NCBI GenBank assembly: GCA_963724705.1
Contig: CAVRVS010000004.1
Coordinates: forward strand, 1,426,001 to 1,490,000
Length of the DNA: 64,000 nucleotides
DNA from: DASQPR01 sp963724705
Lineage (GTDB): Bacteria > Actinomycetota > Actinomycetes > Mycobacteriales > Micromonosporaceae
Reading direction: 5' to 3'
This document shows, piece by piece, positions 28,331-41,743 of this stretch (position 1 is its first letter; every line of letters begins with the position of its first letter). The position numbers and the translations under genes are program-made. The notes under the pieces are model-generated. The model made no database searches. It was given only the letters and a program-made list of their open reading frames with translations, and was not told where the DNA came from.

Positions 28331-28660
28331 GGCCGATCGCGGCGGCCGTCATCCGGCGTAGAGGAAGTCACGGTCTTCATCCTTCCAAACCGCGCCTTTG
28401 CGCGTTCGTCGGGCCCGGAAATGCAGGCCGCGGATTGCTCATGGGACCCTCGCGCTCGAAGATCGCCGGAAAGTCGGCACACGCAGCACGCCAAATCGAG
28501 CCAGTCGGCTCCTGATCGACGACGGTGACCTGACATGGTCTGCGAAACCGGGAGGGCGTTGCAGACCACGGACGCCCATCCGGCATGAACTCACGTCGAT
28601 GCCAAATGACGGCAATCCCGAATTCGACAATGCGCGTAAACGGAATGCCCGTAGAAATGC

Positions 28661-28692
28661 GTTGAGGGCCACCTGGTGGGGTGGCCCTCAAC
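28661..28692 (-). terminator. Terminator hairpin after the rRNA operon
   Basis: A near-perfect inverted repeat with a 12-13-bp stem (GTTGAGGGCCACC paired with its complement) and a 6-8-base loop lies 10 bp past the 5S 3' end. The U-tract is weak. The rest of the 330-bp gap between the 5S gene and the repeat protein (28372-28701) shows no gene. Confidence 0.75.
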
Positions 28693-28701
28693 GGGGGTTG
28701 T

Positions 28702-28820
28702 GTCCGGCGGCGTCCTACTCTCCCACATCCTGGCGGGTGCAGTACCATCGGCGCTGGTGGGCTTAGCTTCCGGGTTCGGAATGTTTCCGGGCGTTTCCCC
28801 GCCGCTATGGCCGCCGTAAC
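28702..28820 (-). rRNA. rrf: 5S ribosomal RNA
   Basis: The minus strand reads GTTACGGCGGCCATAGCGG at the 5' end and GTAGGACGCCGCCGGAC at the 3' end, with the internal CCGAACCCGGAAGCTAAGCC core. The ends pair as helix I. Length 119 nt. Confidence 0.95.
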
Positions 28821-28895
28821 TTTATGAAACAACATCCTCTTTTCACCGGTGGACCCCCGTTGGGGGGTGTGGTGGGGTTTGTTGTTTGGGGATTA

Positions 28896-28908
28896 CACAG
28901 TGGATGCG
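28896..28908 (-). other. 3' arm of pre-23S processing stem
   Basis: CACAGTGGATGCG (plus strand) just outside the 23S 3' end is a perfect complement of 32063-32075 outside the 5' end. The pairing extends imperfectly into the 23S termini. It forms the long stem cut by RNase III during rRNA maturation. Confidence 0.8.
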
Positions 28909-28921
28909 TAGCGTCTTTGAT

Positions 28922-33986
<5,065 letters not shown>

Positions 33987-34193
33987 AAACTTGTCGAAAA
34001 ATCCACCCCAGCAAAAAACACACACCACAAAACCGTGTGTGCCCAATTGCCAAAGGAATCCCCACCACCCAAAAAAGATGGCACGGGGTCAAACAATAAT
34101 TGGCACTGGCATATCAAAAACACCCTGTTGAGTTCTCAAAGAACAACCACACACCAACACCAACCCACAACCGTGAGCCGACACCGGGGCAAC
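33987..34193 (-). promoter_or_regulatory. rRNA operon leader
   Basis: This is the transcribed leader before 16S. It includes CTTTGAGAACTCAACAGGG (34122-34140, minus strand), the leader element found before actinobacterial 16S genes and linked to antitermination or processing. Confidence 0.65.
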
Positions 34194-34199
34194 CACACA

Positions 34200-34229
34200 A
34201 ACTTACCCGACCGGCATCGCGTCCGTCAA
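34200..34229 (-). promoter_or_regulatory. Candidate rRNA operon promoter
   Basis: On the minus strand TTGACG (34224-34229) is followed after 18 bp by TAAGTT (34200-34205). Transcription would start near 34193, about 207 bases before 16S. The rest of the gap up to tyrS (34230-34679) has no gene; additional promoters are likely there, but I could not pick one out. Confidence 0.6.
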
Positions 34230-34679
34230 ATTCGCTATTCGCAATTGACAACCGCACCGCTCGTATTACCAAACCCGAATTGAGGTCGCGCAAAAAGCTC
34301 AACCTCAATATCGGAAGACTCGACCTGATATCGGTCCGCCGGCGTCACCGCCAACGATCACCGTGGTCGCCTCGCCGCATTCGCCGCGCGAACGACCGTC
34401 TCACGTCTAGTGCGAACTTTACCCGGTCAGCGATGCGTCTCCAAATCGGCCAACAGGCCAACTCTGCTGTGTGACGCCGCCCGGCTCAGCCCCGGTATCC
34501 GGGTCTGAAGGCTCATTCGGCAGCGATCCGGGCTCGCGCCCGGCCCGCCGGCCTCGACAGAAATTACCGGTCCGCCGAAGCACCGTCAAATCCCGGAGGC
34601 ATGGCGATCATCACATCGCCGCGTCGTCCGCCGCTGCACCGCGTACCCGCAAACGGTTGTGCCACAACGGATGCACAGG

Positions 34680-35948
34680 TCAGCGCACCAGCTCGACCCC
34701 CGCGACCGTCTTCTTGCCGCGGCGCAGCACCAGCCATCGGCCGTGCAGGAGGTCGGCGGTGTCGACGCTCTGCTCCGGGTCGGTGACCCGGTTGTTGTTG
34801 ATGTACGCACCACCATCGGCGATCGCCCGCCGCGCCTCGTTCATGCTCGCGACCAGACCGGATTCCTTGAACAGCGCGGCCACGGAGGGAAGCTCGCCGG
34901 TCACGGTGACCAGACCGGCCTCGCTCAGGGCGGCACGCAGCGTCGACGGGGCCAGATCGGCCAACGAGCCACGCCCGAACAACGCCTGCGACGCGGCGAC
35001 GACCTGCGCCGTTTCGTGCTCGCCGTGGACCAGCCGGCTCACCTCCTGTGCCAAGCGGCGCTGCCCGGCGCGCACGGCCGGGTGCTCAGCAGTCTCCTTC
35101 TCCAGTTCGAGAATCTCGTCGCGCTCAAGGAACGTGAGGGTCCGCAGCAGCTGCGAAACGCTGGAATCCTCGACGTTGACGAAGTACTGGTAGAACGCGT
35201 ACGGCGACGTCAGCTCCGGGCTCAGCCAGACCGATCCGCCACCGGTCGACTTGCCGATCTTGTTGCCGGCCGAATCCGTGATCAGCGGCGTAGCCAGCAG
35301 GTGCACTGAGGCGCCCTCGACACGGTGGATCAGGTCGGTGCCGGCGGTCAGGTTGCCCCACTGATCGCTGCCGCCGATCTGCAGCCGGCAACCGTAGCGG
35401 CGGTAGAGCTCCAGGAAGTCCAGGCTCTGCAGGATCTGGTAACTGAACTCGGTGTAGCTGATGCCTATGTCGGAGTTCATCCGCGCGCTGACCACATCCT
35501 TGCGCACCATCGTGTTCACGCGGAAGTGCTTGCCGATGTCACGCAGAAAGTCGATTGCCGGCAGGGACGCCGTCCAATCCAGGTTGTTGACCATGCGGGC
35601 GGCGAACGGCCCCTCGAAGTCGAGTATCGGAGCGATCTGTTCCTTGAGCAGGTCTACCCAGGACGCGACGACGTCCGGCGCATTCAGCGTGCGCTCGGTG
35701 CCCGGGTTCGGATCGCCGATCAGGCCGGTGGCACCGCCGACCAACGGCAACGGGAAGTTCCCGGCGTTTTGGAGCCGGCGCATCGTGACCAACTGCACGA
35801 GGTGGCCAAAGTGCAGGCTCGGCGCGGTCGGGTCGAATCCGCAGTAGTAGGTCACCGGCCCGCGCGCGAAATCGGCTCGCAGAGAGTCGAGGTCGGTCGA
35901 GAGGGCAATCAGCCCTCGCCACTGCAGTTCGTCGATGATGTCGGTCAC
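34680..35948 (-). CDS. tyrS: Tyrosyl-tRNA synthetase
   Basis: This class I synthetase charges tRNA-Tyr. The 422-residue protein has HFGH at ~46-49 (HIGH motif), KIGKS followed by TGGGS (KMSKS motif, seen as KFGKS in relatives) and a C-terminal S4 RNA-binding domain ending in LLHGRWLVLRRGKK. GTG 35948 (TDIIDELQWRGL) fits family starts; a GTG 6 codons further upstream is also open. It is the last gene before the rRNA operon, with ~450 bp between the tyrS stop and the rRNA promoter. Confidence 0.96.
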   Translation of the reverse strand: MTDIIDELQWRGLIALSTDLDSLRADFARGPVTYYCGFDPTAPSLHFGHLVQLVTMRRLQNAGNFPLPLVGGATGLIGDPNPGTERTLNAPDVVASWVDLLKEQIAPILDFEGPFAARMVNNLDWTASLPAIDFLRDIGKHFRVNTMVRKDVVSARMNSDIGISYTEFSYQILQSLDFLELYRRYGCRLQIGGSDQWGNLTAGTDLIHRVEGASVHLLATPLITDSAGNKIGKSTGGGSVWLSPELTSPYAFYQYFVNVEDSSVSQLLRTLTFLERDEILELEKETAEHPAVRAGQRRLAQEVSRLVHGEHETAQVVAASQALFGRGSLADLAPSTLRAALSEAGLVTVTGELPSVAALFKESGLVASMNEARRAIADGGAYINNNRVTDPEQSVDTADLLHGRWLVLRRGKKTVAGVELVR

Positions 35949-36072
35949 GCAGAGATTGTCGCGCACGGCCGGCGCCCGCCCACAACCGGTTTGCGGGTAC
36001 GGCGATCATGGCGGACGCCGCCGCCGTGCGCGCACACCGCGGTGTCACCGGGGTCGCTTAAGCTCGGCGACC

Positions 36073-36630
36073 ATGGGACTGGAGTGGAGTGCGTTGATCG
36101 TGGGACAGCTGGAGTTCTACTGGGACGTCCATCTGCACCCACGGATCGCCGGCCTGACCGACGATGAGTACTTCTGGGAGCCGGTGCCGGACATGTGGAG
36201 TGTCCGCCGCGACGGCGCCGGAAACTGGGTGATGGACTCGGCCTCGCGGCGGCCGGAGCCCGAGCCCATGACGACGATCGCGTGGCGGATGATGCACATC
36301 GCCGCCACCGGGTTCGCCAACCGCGCCGGTGCGTTCTTCGGCGAGGACCCGTTCCCCGACCTCGACATGAATGATCCGAAGCGCTATCCGGCAAGCCTGC
36401 CGGGCACGGCGGCCGAGGCGGTCGCGTATCTCGAGCAGACGTACGCGGCGTGGATGGCCGGCATCAGCGGGCTCGACGACGACGGCATGGCCCGCAAACT
36501 CGGTCCGAAGGGCGGGCAGTACGCCGACGACACCATGGCCGGTCTGATCGTGCACATCAACCGCGAGGTCATGCATCACGGTGGCGAGATCGGTCTGCTG
36601 CGCGATCTGTACGCCCGCCAAGCCGGCTAG
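36073..36630 (+). CDS. DinB-superfamily protein
   Basis: The 185-residue protein has the four-helix DinB/YfiT fold markers: an N-terminal helix after QLEFYWDVHLHPRIAGLTDDE, WRMMHIAATGFANR and the C-terminal INREVMHHGGEIGLLRDLY, with His residues spaced as a metal triad. Actinobacterial members are often mycothiol-dependent enzymes or of unknown role. A TAAGCT hexamer ends 8 bases before the ATG with no ribosome-binding site, so the mRNA may be leaderless. Its stop shares a CTAG with the stop of the convergent acyltransferase gene. Confidence 0.85.
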   Translation: MGLEWSALIVGQLEFYWDVHLHPRIAGLTDDEYFWEPVPDMWSVRRDGAGNWVMDSASRRPEPEPMTTIAWRMMHIAATGFANRAGAFFGEDPFPDLDMNDPKRYPASLPGTAAEAVAYLEQTYAAWMAGISGLDDDGMARKLGPKGGQYADDTMAGLIVHINREVMHHGGEIGLLRDLYARQAG

Positions 36631-37748
36631 CACGGCGTTCCGCCGATCTTTTCGACCGGGTGACGGCGGCGTGCAAGGCGTCGCCGTGCGGCTCCGATGA
36701 CTACCCCGATCCCCGCGGCGGCCGCTACGGCGGGCCAGCCGATCGCCTGGGCGAGCAGGAACGCCGACATGTGGAAGAGAAACACCGGCATGGCGAACCG
36801 ATTGGCAGCCGAGAGGGCGCGGCTCGCGACGGGACGGGCGAGAAACCGGGACGCGGCCGGATGCGCGAGCCGGATCAGGCCGACCTGGAGCATTGTCAAC
36901 GCGACGATCGCGACGGTTGGCGGTGACATGTTCGACCATTTGTCGCCCGGTACGCCGACCATCGAGCCGGGGTAGCCGATCGCCAGCAATGCGGTCAGAC
37001 CGATAACGCCGCCGACGACAAGAGCGAAGCCGGTCCGTCGAGGCGCGCGCATCAACGTCTCGTGGTGAAAACCGGCCTGGTGCGCGAGCCCCCACACGAC
37101 GGCGAGATTGAGCCACCCGATCCACGGGACGCCGAAGCCGAGCCGAGCCACGTCGACCGCGATCGCGAAGCCGGCGAGCAACGGCAAGACGGTCCATCCG
37201 AGCCGCCGGTCGAGCCACCGGGCCACCGGCAGCAGCACGACCAGGAGCAGGTAGACCACGAGGAACCACAGTGGGCTCAGCGCGAGTTTGACCGTACCCG
37301 TCGTCCAATCCACCCCACCCACCGTGACCATCGCACCGGCCGCAACGGCCCAGGCGCCCAGCAGCGGTGCGGTCGCGCGCAGCAGCCCACCGACCCGGCG
37401 CCGCACGAACCCGGGCCGCCACGACCGCTGGTGCAGGTAGCCGCCGACGTAGAAGAAGACCGGCATGACCTGCAATACCCACGTGCCGAGCCAGAGGCCC
37501 GGGACAGACTCGAGCGGGCTAGTGGCGTGTGGGCCGGTGCTCGTCCAGGTCAGTCGCGTGGCGACACAGTGCCACAGGACGACCACGAGCAGGCTGCCGG
37601 CGCGCAAGGCGTCGAGGTAGGCGTCGCGGCGATTCGTGGGATTAGCTGGTACTGGGTTGGCCGCCGCTTTGCGCGGTGCGGTTGGTACGTCATCGATCGG
37701 GTTTCTGGGCGCCACAGGCATCGCGGTCGGGGCGGCCACGGCGGTCAC
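36627..37748 (-). CDS. Membrane acyltransferase (acyltransferase 3 family)
   Basis: The 373-residue protein has about ten hydrophobic helices. The family's conserved His and Arg region occurs in the first helix (RRDAYLDALRAGSLLVVVLWHC), followed by MPVFFYVGGYLHQRSW and, near the end, FAMPVFLFHMSAFLLAQAIG. Such enzymes move acyl groups onto exported sugars or lipids. The GTG start at 37748 overlaps the stop of the upstream hydrolase (GTGA), so the two are coupled and may act on one substrate, perhaps adding and removing an ester. The 3' end overlaps the convergent DinB gene by four bases. Confidence 0.85.
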   Translation of the reverse strand: MTAVAAPTAMPVAPRNPIDDVPTAPRKAAANPVPANPTNRRDAYLDALRAGSLLVVVLWHCVATRLTWTSTGPHATSPLESVPGLWLGTWVLQVMPVFFYVGGYLHQRSWRPGFVRRRVGGLLRATAPLLGAWAVAAGAMVTVGGVDWTTGTVKLALSPLWFLVVYLLLVVLLPVARWLDRRLGWTVLPLLAGFAIAVDVARLGFGVPWIGWLNLAVVWGLAHQAGFHHETLMRAPRRTGFALVVGGVIGLTALLAIGYPGSMVGVPGDKWSNMSPPTVAIVALTMLQVGLIRLAHPAASRFLARPVASRALSAANRFAMPVFLFHMSAFLLAQAIGWPAVAAAAGIGVVIGAARRRLARRRHPVEKIGGTPC

Positions 37749-38752
37749 GATGTCACCGTCGACCCGACGTTCGAGCCGGCACTCGATCCGGCGACGACAC
37801 CGGCGATGCTCGCCAGCGCGTCGGTGCCGCCGACGAAGTAGCCGTCGTGGCCGGCCGCATCCCCCACGCGCAACGGCAATGCCCCGAAGCTCGCAGCGGT
37901 GGGATTGGTCCCGTGACCGGCACCGAGGATCCGAAGATCCGGCAGCCGCAGCGTCCAATCGGTCGGATCGCTGCCGGCCCAGACCCGTGCGTTCGTGTGC
38001 AGATCAGATGCCCGCGACACGTCCATTCCGGGACTTCCGATGGCAACCAGGTCGGTGACCGCGGCCGGGAGCCGGCGGGCGGCGTGACCGAGGACAACGG
38101 TGCCGTAGCTGTGGCCGATCACGGTGATCGTGGCATGTGGACACTGGGCGACCAGCCCGTCGATGAACCGTACGAGCGAGTCCGCGCCGGCCTCGGCCCA
38201 CTCCGACCGGATCGCCGCCCGCCCGATTCCTTTCGGTGTGTCGTAGCCGAGCCATGCCACCACGGCGGTGCCCGGACCACTGGCCGCCAACAACTGGCGC
38301 GCCTGCCAGGCGGGCGCGCGTCGCTGCACGCCACCGAGGCCGCCGTCGAAGTCGGACAGCGTGGTGTCCGACCCCGGTACCAGCACCGCGATCCGCGTCG
38401 CCGAGGTGAGGTCGCCGACCACCTCGACGATCCGGCCGTCATCGCCCGGTTGGTAGCCGAGGATTTGCCGGCCCGCGTAACGGGCACCAGCGTCGCGGGC
38501 GTTGGCGGCGTAGCGCAGCGCGATCGGCGCGCCGTCGAGGTTGCCGATCGTCATCGGCGCGTTCATCGCGAGCGCCCACGCACGCTCGCTCGGAAGACCG
38601 GCGAAATACGCGGCGACACGGTACGGGTTGGTCGTCGGTACGCCGGCGACGGCTGCTACGGCGGGGGCCGCAGGCGCCGGATCCGGCAGCCCGATGGCGA
38701 GCACTACTCCGACCACGAATGCGGCCGCGCCACGAAGGATCCACATCATCAT
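37745..38752 (-). CDS. Exported alpha/beta hydrolase (DUF1023-type)
   Basis: The ~335-residue protein begins with a signal peptide or anchor (residues ~1-30, ending APAAPA). It has the nucleophile elbow TVIGHSYGTVVLGHAA and a late HGTNPTAASFGALPL/GHDGYF region with the catalytic His. It matches the actinobacterial alpha/beta hydrolase family of unknown substrate. Start: ATG 38752 is the first of three consecutive ATGs; a TTG 9 bases upstream is also possible, with GGAGGAGA farther up. Coupled to the acyltransferase by GTGA. Confidence 0.85.
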   Translation of the reverse strand: MMMWILRGAAAFVVGVVLAIGLPDPAPAAPAVAAVAGVPTTNPYRVAAYFAGLPSERAWALAMNAPMTIGNLDGAPIALRYAANARDAGARYAGRQILGYQPGDDGRIVEVVGDLTSATRIAVLVPGSDTTLSDFDGGLGGVQRRAPAWQARQLLAASGPGTAVVAWLGYDTPKGIGRAAIRSEWAEAGADSLVRFIDGLVAQCPHATITVIGHSYGTVVLGHAARRLPAAVTDLVAIGSPGMDVSRASDLHTNARVWAGSDPTDWTLRLPDLRILGAGHGTNPTAASFGALPLRVGDAAGHDGYFVGGTDALASIAGVVAGSSAGSNVGSTVTS

Positions 38753-38857
38753 GGGCGTCAAGCTAGGAAGACGATCTCCTCCGACGCCTCACGCTGTGGA
38801 GCCATCTTCGCGTCACTCCGCGGTACCGCTCGACCGTTGATCGGTGATACCGGCGCG

Positions 38858-39559
38858 CTATTCGCCCGGCGTGACCAGGCCGCTCTCGTACGCGAACACG
38901 ACCGCCTGCGCGCGATCACGCAATGCCAACTTCGCGAGCACGCGGCTCACGTGTGTCTTCACCGTCTGCTCCGCGAGCACGAGCTTGCCGGCGATCTCCT
39001 GATTGGACTGTCCGTGCGCGATCAGGCGCAGCACGTCCGTCTCGCGGGGCGTCAGCTCACCCAGCGCGGCGGTGGTACGCCGGTCGGGCCGACCGCGTGT
39101 CGCATAGTCGGCGATCAGGCGCCGGGTCACCGACGGCGCCAGCAGCGCGTCGCCCGCGGCCACAACGCGTACGGCATGCACGAGGTCCGCCGCCGGGGCG
39201 TCCTTGAGGACGAAGCCACTGGCACCCGCTCGCAGGGCACCGAACACGTAGTCGTCGAGGTCGAACGTGGTCAGGATCAGCACCTTCGGGCGGCCCGAGC
39301 CGCCGGCGCCGGCCGATCCAACCGACCCGGTCGGTCCGGCCGGTCCGCCCAGGATCTTTTCCGTCGCCGCCAAGCCGTCCATGACCGGCATGCGTACGTC
39401 CATGAGGACGACGTCCGGGTCCAGTCGTCGCGCCGCCGCCACCCCCTCGGCACCGTTGGCCGCGTCGCCCAGGACAACGATGTCGGACTGCGCGCTCAAC
39501 AGCGCGGCAAAGCCCTCCCGCACCATCGCCTGGTCGTCGACGATGAGCACCGTGATCAC
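38858..39559 (-). CDS. NarL/LuxR-type response regulator
   Basis: The 233-residue protein has a receiver domain (TVLIVDDQAMVREGFAALL, phospho-acceptor Asp ~54 in DVVLMDVRMPVMDG) and a C-terminal LuxR helix-turn-helix (LTPRETDVLRLIAHGQSNQE through VKTHVSRVLAKL). A ~20-residue Gly/Ala/Ser/Pro insert (GGPAGPTGSVGSAGAGGSGR) interrupts the receiver between helix 3 and strand 4, which is unusual. The GTG start at 39559 overlaps the kinase stop in its corrected frame (GTGA). The regulated genes are unknown; the downstream hydrolase-acyltransferase pair is one candidate. Confidence 0.92.
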   Translation of the reverse strand: MITVLIVDDQAMVREGFAALLSAQSDIVVLGDAANGAEGVAAARRLDPDVVLMDVRMPVMDGLAATEKILGGPAGPTGSVGSAGAGGSGRPKVLILTTFDLDDYVFGALRAGASGFVLKDAPAADLVHAVRVVAAGDALLAPSVTRRLIADYATRGRPDRRTTAALGELTPRETDVLRLIAHGQSNQEIAGKLVLAEQTVKTHVSRVLAKLALRDRAQAVVFAYESGLVTPGE

Positions 39560-40806
39560 GCGGCACCGCCGGCCGCGGTCGCCGGATCGGGTGCCGCGCC
39601 CGCCTCGAGGTCGACGTCGGCCGACAGCGGAAGGGTCGCCCGTACCGTAAAACCGCCGTCGCCCAAGCGGACCCGCAGCGAGCTCACCGCCCAGGGCTGT
39701 CGCCCGCTCGCGCATGCCCAACAGCCCGTGCCCGACGCGCGGCGGTGCGGTGCGCCCGGCCGTCGCGTGGTCGAGCCGCGGCGCCGGGCCGTTGTTCACC
39801 ACCACGGTGAGGTTCGTCGCCGTGCGACCAACGGCGACCGTTGTTCTCGCCCGTGGAGCGTGCTGGCCCGCATTTGACAGCGCCTCCTGAACGATTCGGT
39901 AGGCCGTCAGCTCGACGGCCGGCGACGCGCTCGGGACATCATCCGCCACGTCAAGATCGACGGTGGCGCCGGCCCGGCGGGCGCCCTCAACCAGCTCGGC
40001 CAGATCGGCGAGGCCGGGTTGTGGCGCCGTCAAGGCTTCGTGCTGTTCGCTGCGCAAGACACCTAACAGCCGGCGCATCTCCACCAGGGCCTCGCGGGCG
40101 GCGGCCGAGATCTCGCCGAACTCAGATGCGGGCGGCCGGGTCAACCTCGCCCAACCGGTACGGAGCCGTCTCTGCCCGCACAGCGATCATCGACATGTGG
40201 TGCGCGACGACGTCATGGAGTTCGCGCGCGATCCGGGTCCGTTCGGCAAGGACGACGCTGCGCTCCTCTTCGGCGACGAGGTTGCGTTGCGCGCGGGCCC
40301 GGCGCCGGACTTGGTCACCGGCGAGCACGAGCACCGTCACAAGGATCATGACGCCCGGCTACGTTGTTCTGGTTCGTCTCCCAGACGACGAGCACAGATG
40401 TCGCGAGCCAGATCCCGACGGTCACGCCGAGGCGCTGCGTCGCTGCCGCCGCGAACAGGGCAGCGAGATAGACCAGGACGGTCACCGGAGCCCACGGCCA
40501 CGCGGTTTCATGTGGCGACGGGAAGCCTGCCGACAGCAGGGCCGCGATCCACGCCACGCGCCACGCGATCAGCGGTCGGATCGCCATGATCGCCAGTGGT
40601 GCGGCGCCGAGCACCGCGACGACCTGGCCTCCGGGGCTCGCGCCGTGGACGCTCGCCTTCGCGGCGAACCCGAGCGCCACCGTCAGCAAGAGCAGGACCG
40701 GCCACCGGTACGGACCGAGCCAACGCGGCCGCCGCAGCGAGCCGGCGGGCACACCGCCGCCGACGACGAGTTCGACAACGTCGTCCCGGACGCGGCGCAG
40801 ATCCAT
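39556..40806 (-). pseudogene. Sensor histidine kinase (HisKA_3 type), three +1 frameshifts
   Basis: Four frames join into one 415-residue kinase when one base is skipped near 40351-40356, 40118-40124 and 39683-39686. The N-terminus has ~4-5 membrane helices. The dimerisation motif ERTRIARELHDVVAHHMSMI follows, with the phospho-accepting His in ELHD. Then come EMRRLLGVLRSE, the N-box VQEALSNAGQHA and the Gly-rich GHGLLGMRERATALGG, ending GDGGFTVRATLPL. The corrected stop overlaps the regulator start exactly (GTGA), which is strong evidence that the lesions are sequence errors. The signal sensed is unknown. Confidence 0.85.
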
Positions 40807-40892
40807 AGCCGGAGGCTATCGCCGCCACCCTTGAGACGCGCCCTACCGGGGTAGCACCCGACCCCCTACCCGCGTATCGGCGAGCGCGGGCA

Positions 40893-41648
40893 TTAGGTCC
40901 GGGGCGGGCGTTTCGGCCGCGGGCGTTTCGGCGGGGTCGGGCTGTCTTGCCGGGGTTTTTTTGGTCGTGGCGGTCTTGCTTGGCGAGACTTTTCCGGCGG
41001 CGGAGAGTGCTCGGGCGGGGGCTTTTCCGGCCGAGGCAGCCGCGGCCGGAACGTGCTCACCGAGCGCTCACCGTCGAGCCAGAAGCGCCAAGGCTTGTCC
41101 ACCCCGACCGAGATGCCCACTCGCGGCCCGCTACGGATGGTGCTGGCGGCGGCCGCCGCTGCCGGCGGGTGCAGGGTGACTGGGCCGGTCCCGTCGAGCA
41201 ACGGTGTGCCGTACTCGACGCCGGTCACGCCTAACGCCATGGCGAGCCGCGCCGGCCCGCGGGCCAGATCCCGGTCGGCCATCGGCGAGCCCGACCGGCC
41301 GAGGCGACGGGACCGGGCGATCTCGATTCCGTCGACAACGGCGCCGGCCCGCAACAAAACGGCCGACGCCCGACCCAGTGGCCCGCAGACGACGTTCATG
41401 CACCAATGCATGCCGTACGTGAAGTACACGTAGAGCACGCCGGACGGCCCGAACATCACCGCGTTCCGCCGTGTCAGACCACGGTGGGCGTGCGACGCCG
41501 GGTCGTCGCCGACGCCCGAGTAGGCCTCGACCTCGGTCAGCCGGACCGTCACGCCGTACGCCGTCACGGTGCAGCCGAGCAGAGCGCGCGCGGACGCCTC
41601 GACGTCCGTCCCGCGCAGCGCCCGCCAGACGTCGCCGCGTTCCCCCAC
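40893..41648 (-). CDS. mpg: 3-methyladenine DNA glycosylase (Mpg/AAG family) with basic Pro-rich tail
   Basis: This base-excision enzyme removes alkylated purines. Of its 251 residues, the first ~200 match the family: LTEVEAYSGVGDDPASHAHRG (catalytic Glu region), NAVMFGPSGVLYVYFTYGMH and the end GVDKPWRFWLDGE. A ~50-residue tail of Pro, Lys and Arg follows; it is not part of the family. GTG 41648 was chosen for its GGGAGGGG ribosome-binding site. In Mycobacterium mpg also lies next to tyrS. The tail may aid DNA binding or be neutral. Confidence 0.92.
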   Translation of the reverse strand: MGERGDVWRALRGTDVEASARALLGCTVTAYGVTVRLTEVEAYSGVGDDPASHAHRGLTRRNAVMFGPSGVLYVYFTYGMHWCMNVVCGPLGRASAVLLRAGAVVDGIEIARSRRLGRSGSPMADRDLARGPARLAMALGVTGVEYGTPLLDGTGPVTLHPPAAAAAASTIRSGPRVGISVGVDKPWRFWLDGERSVSTFRPRLPRPEKPPPEHSPPPEKSRQARPPRPKKPRQDSPTPPKRPRPKRPPRT

Positions 41649-41743
41649 GTGTGCCCCTCCCAGCCGGCCCGTTCGGCGGCCGGACCCCATGGTTACATGA
41701 TCGTGCCGGTACGACATTCCCGACTCACGGTAGGAGCGTCCCC

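Larger units (their letters stand above)
25658..28371 (-). pseudogene. Arg/Asp/Gly-repeat protein with TPR-like domain and poly-Asp tail, two +1 frameshifts
   Basis: Corrected for extra bases near 27176-27182 and 26350-26356, this is one 903-residue protein in three parts. Residues 1 to ~480 are an Arg/Asp/Gly-rich disordered array built from RDDR and GGYRRDDR units. About 220 residues of paired helices follow (QLDPQIRAELRSLARPVADQ, then ALGRPEKAIDIYRSASNRQA and GLGRRDEAREWFARAVDADP), resembling tetratricopeptide repeats. Last is an acidic tail with a ~95-residue run of almost only Asp, Glu and Leu. The start is ATG 28380 or, better placed behind GGAAGGA, GTG 28371. Actinobacterial homologues in this spot keep the TPR part; no function is known. 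The first lesion is evident by comparison with a neighbouring repeat copy. Confidence 0.8.

Noticed and set aside
26715..28361. Plus-strand frames across the RDDR repeat region
   Set aside because: Repeats leave several frames open. The minus-strand frame gives RDDR units and continues into the TPR core; the plus frames read as Arg-rich or Val/Ala-rich noise.
39556..40144. A natural fusion of histidine kinase and response regulator in one frame
   Set aside because: The apparent fusion arises from the last extra base in the kinase. The corrected frame stops at 39556 with a GTGA overlap on the regulator start.
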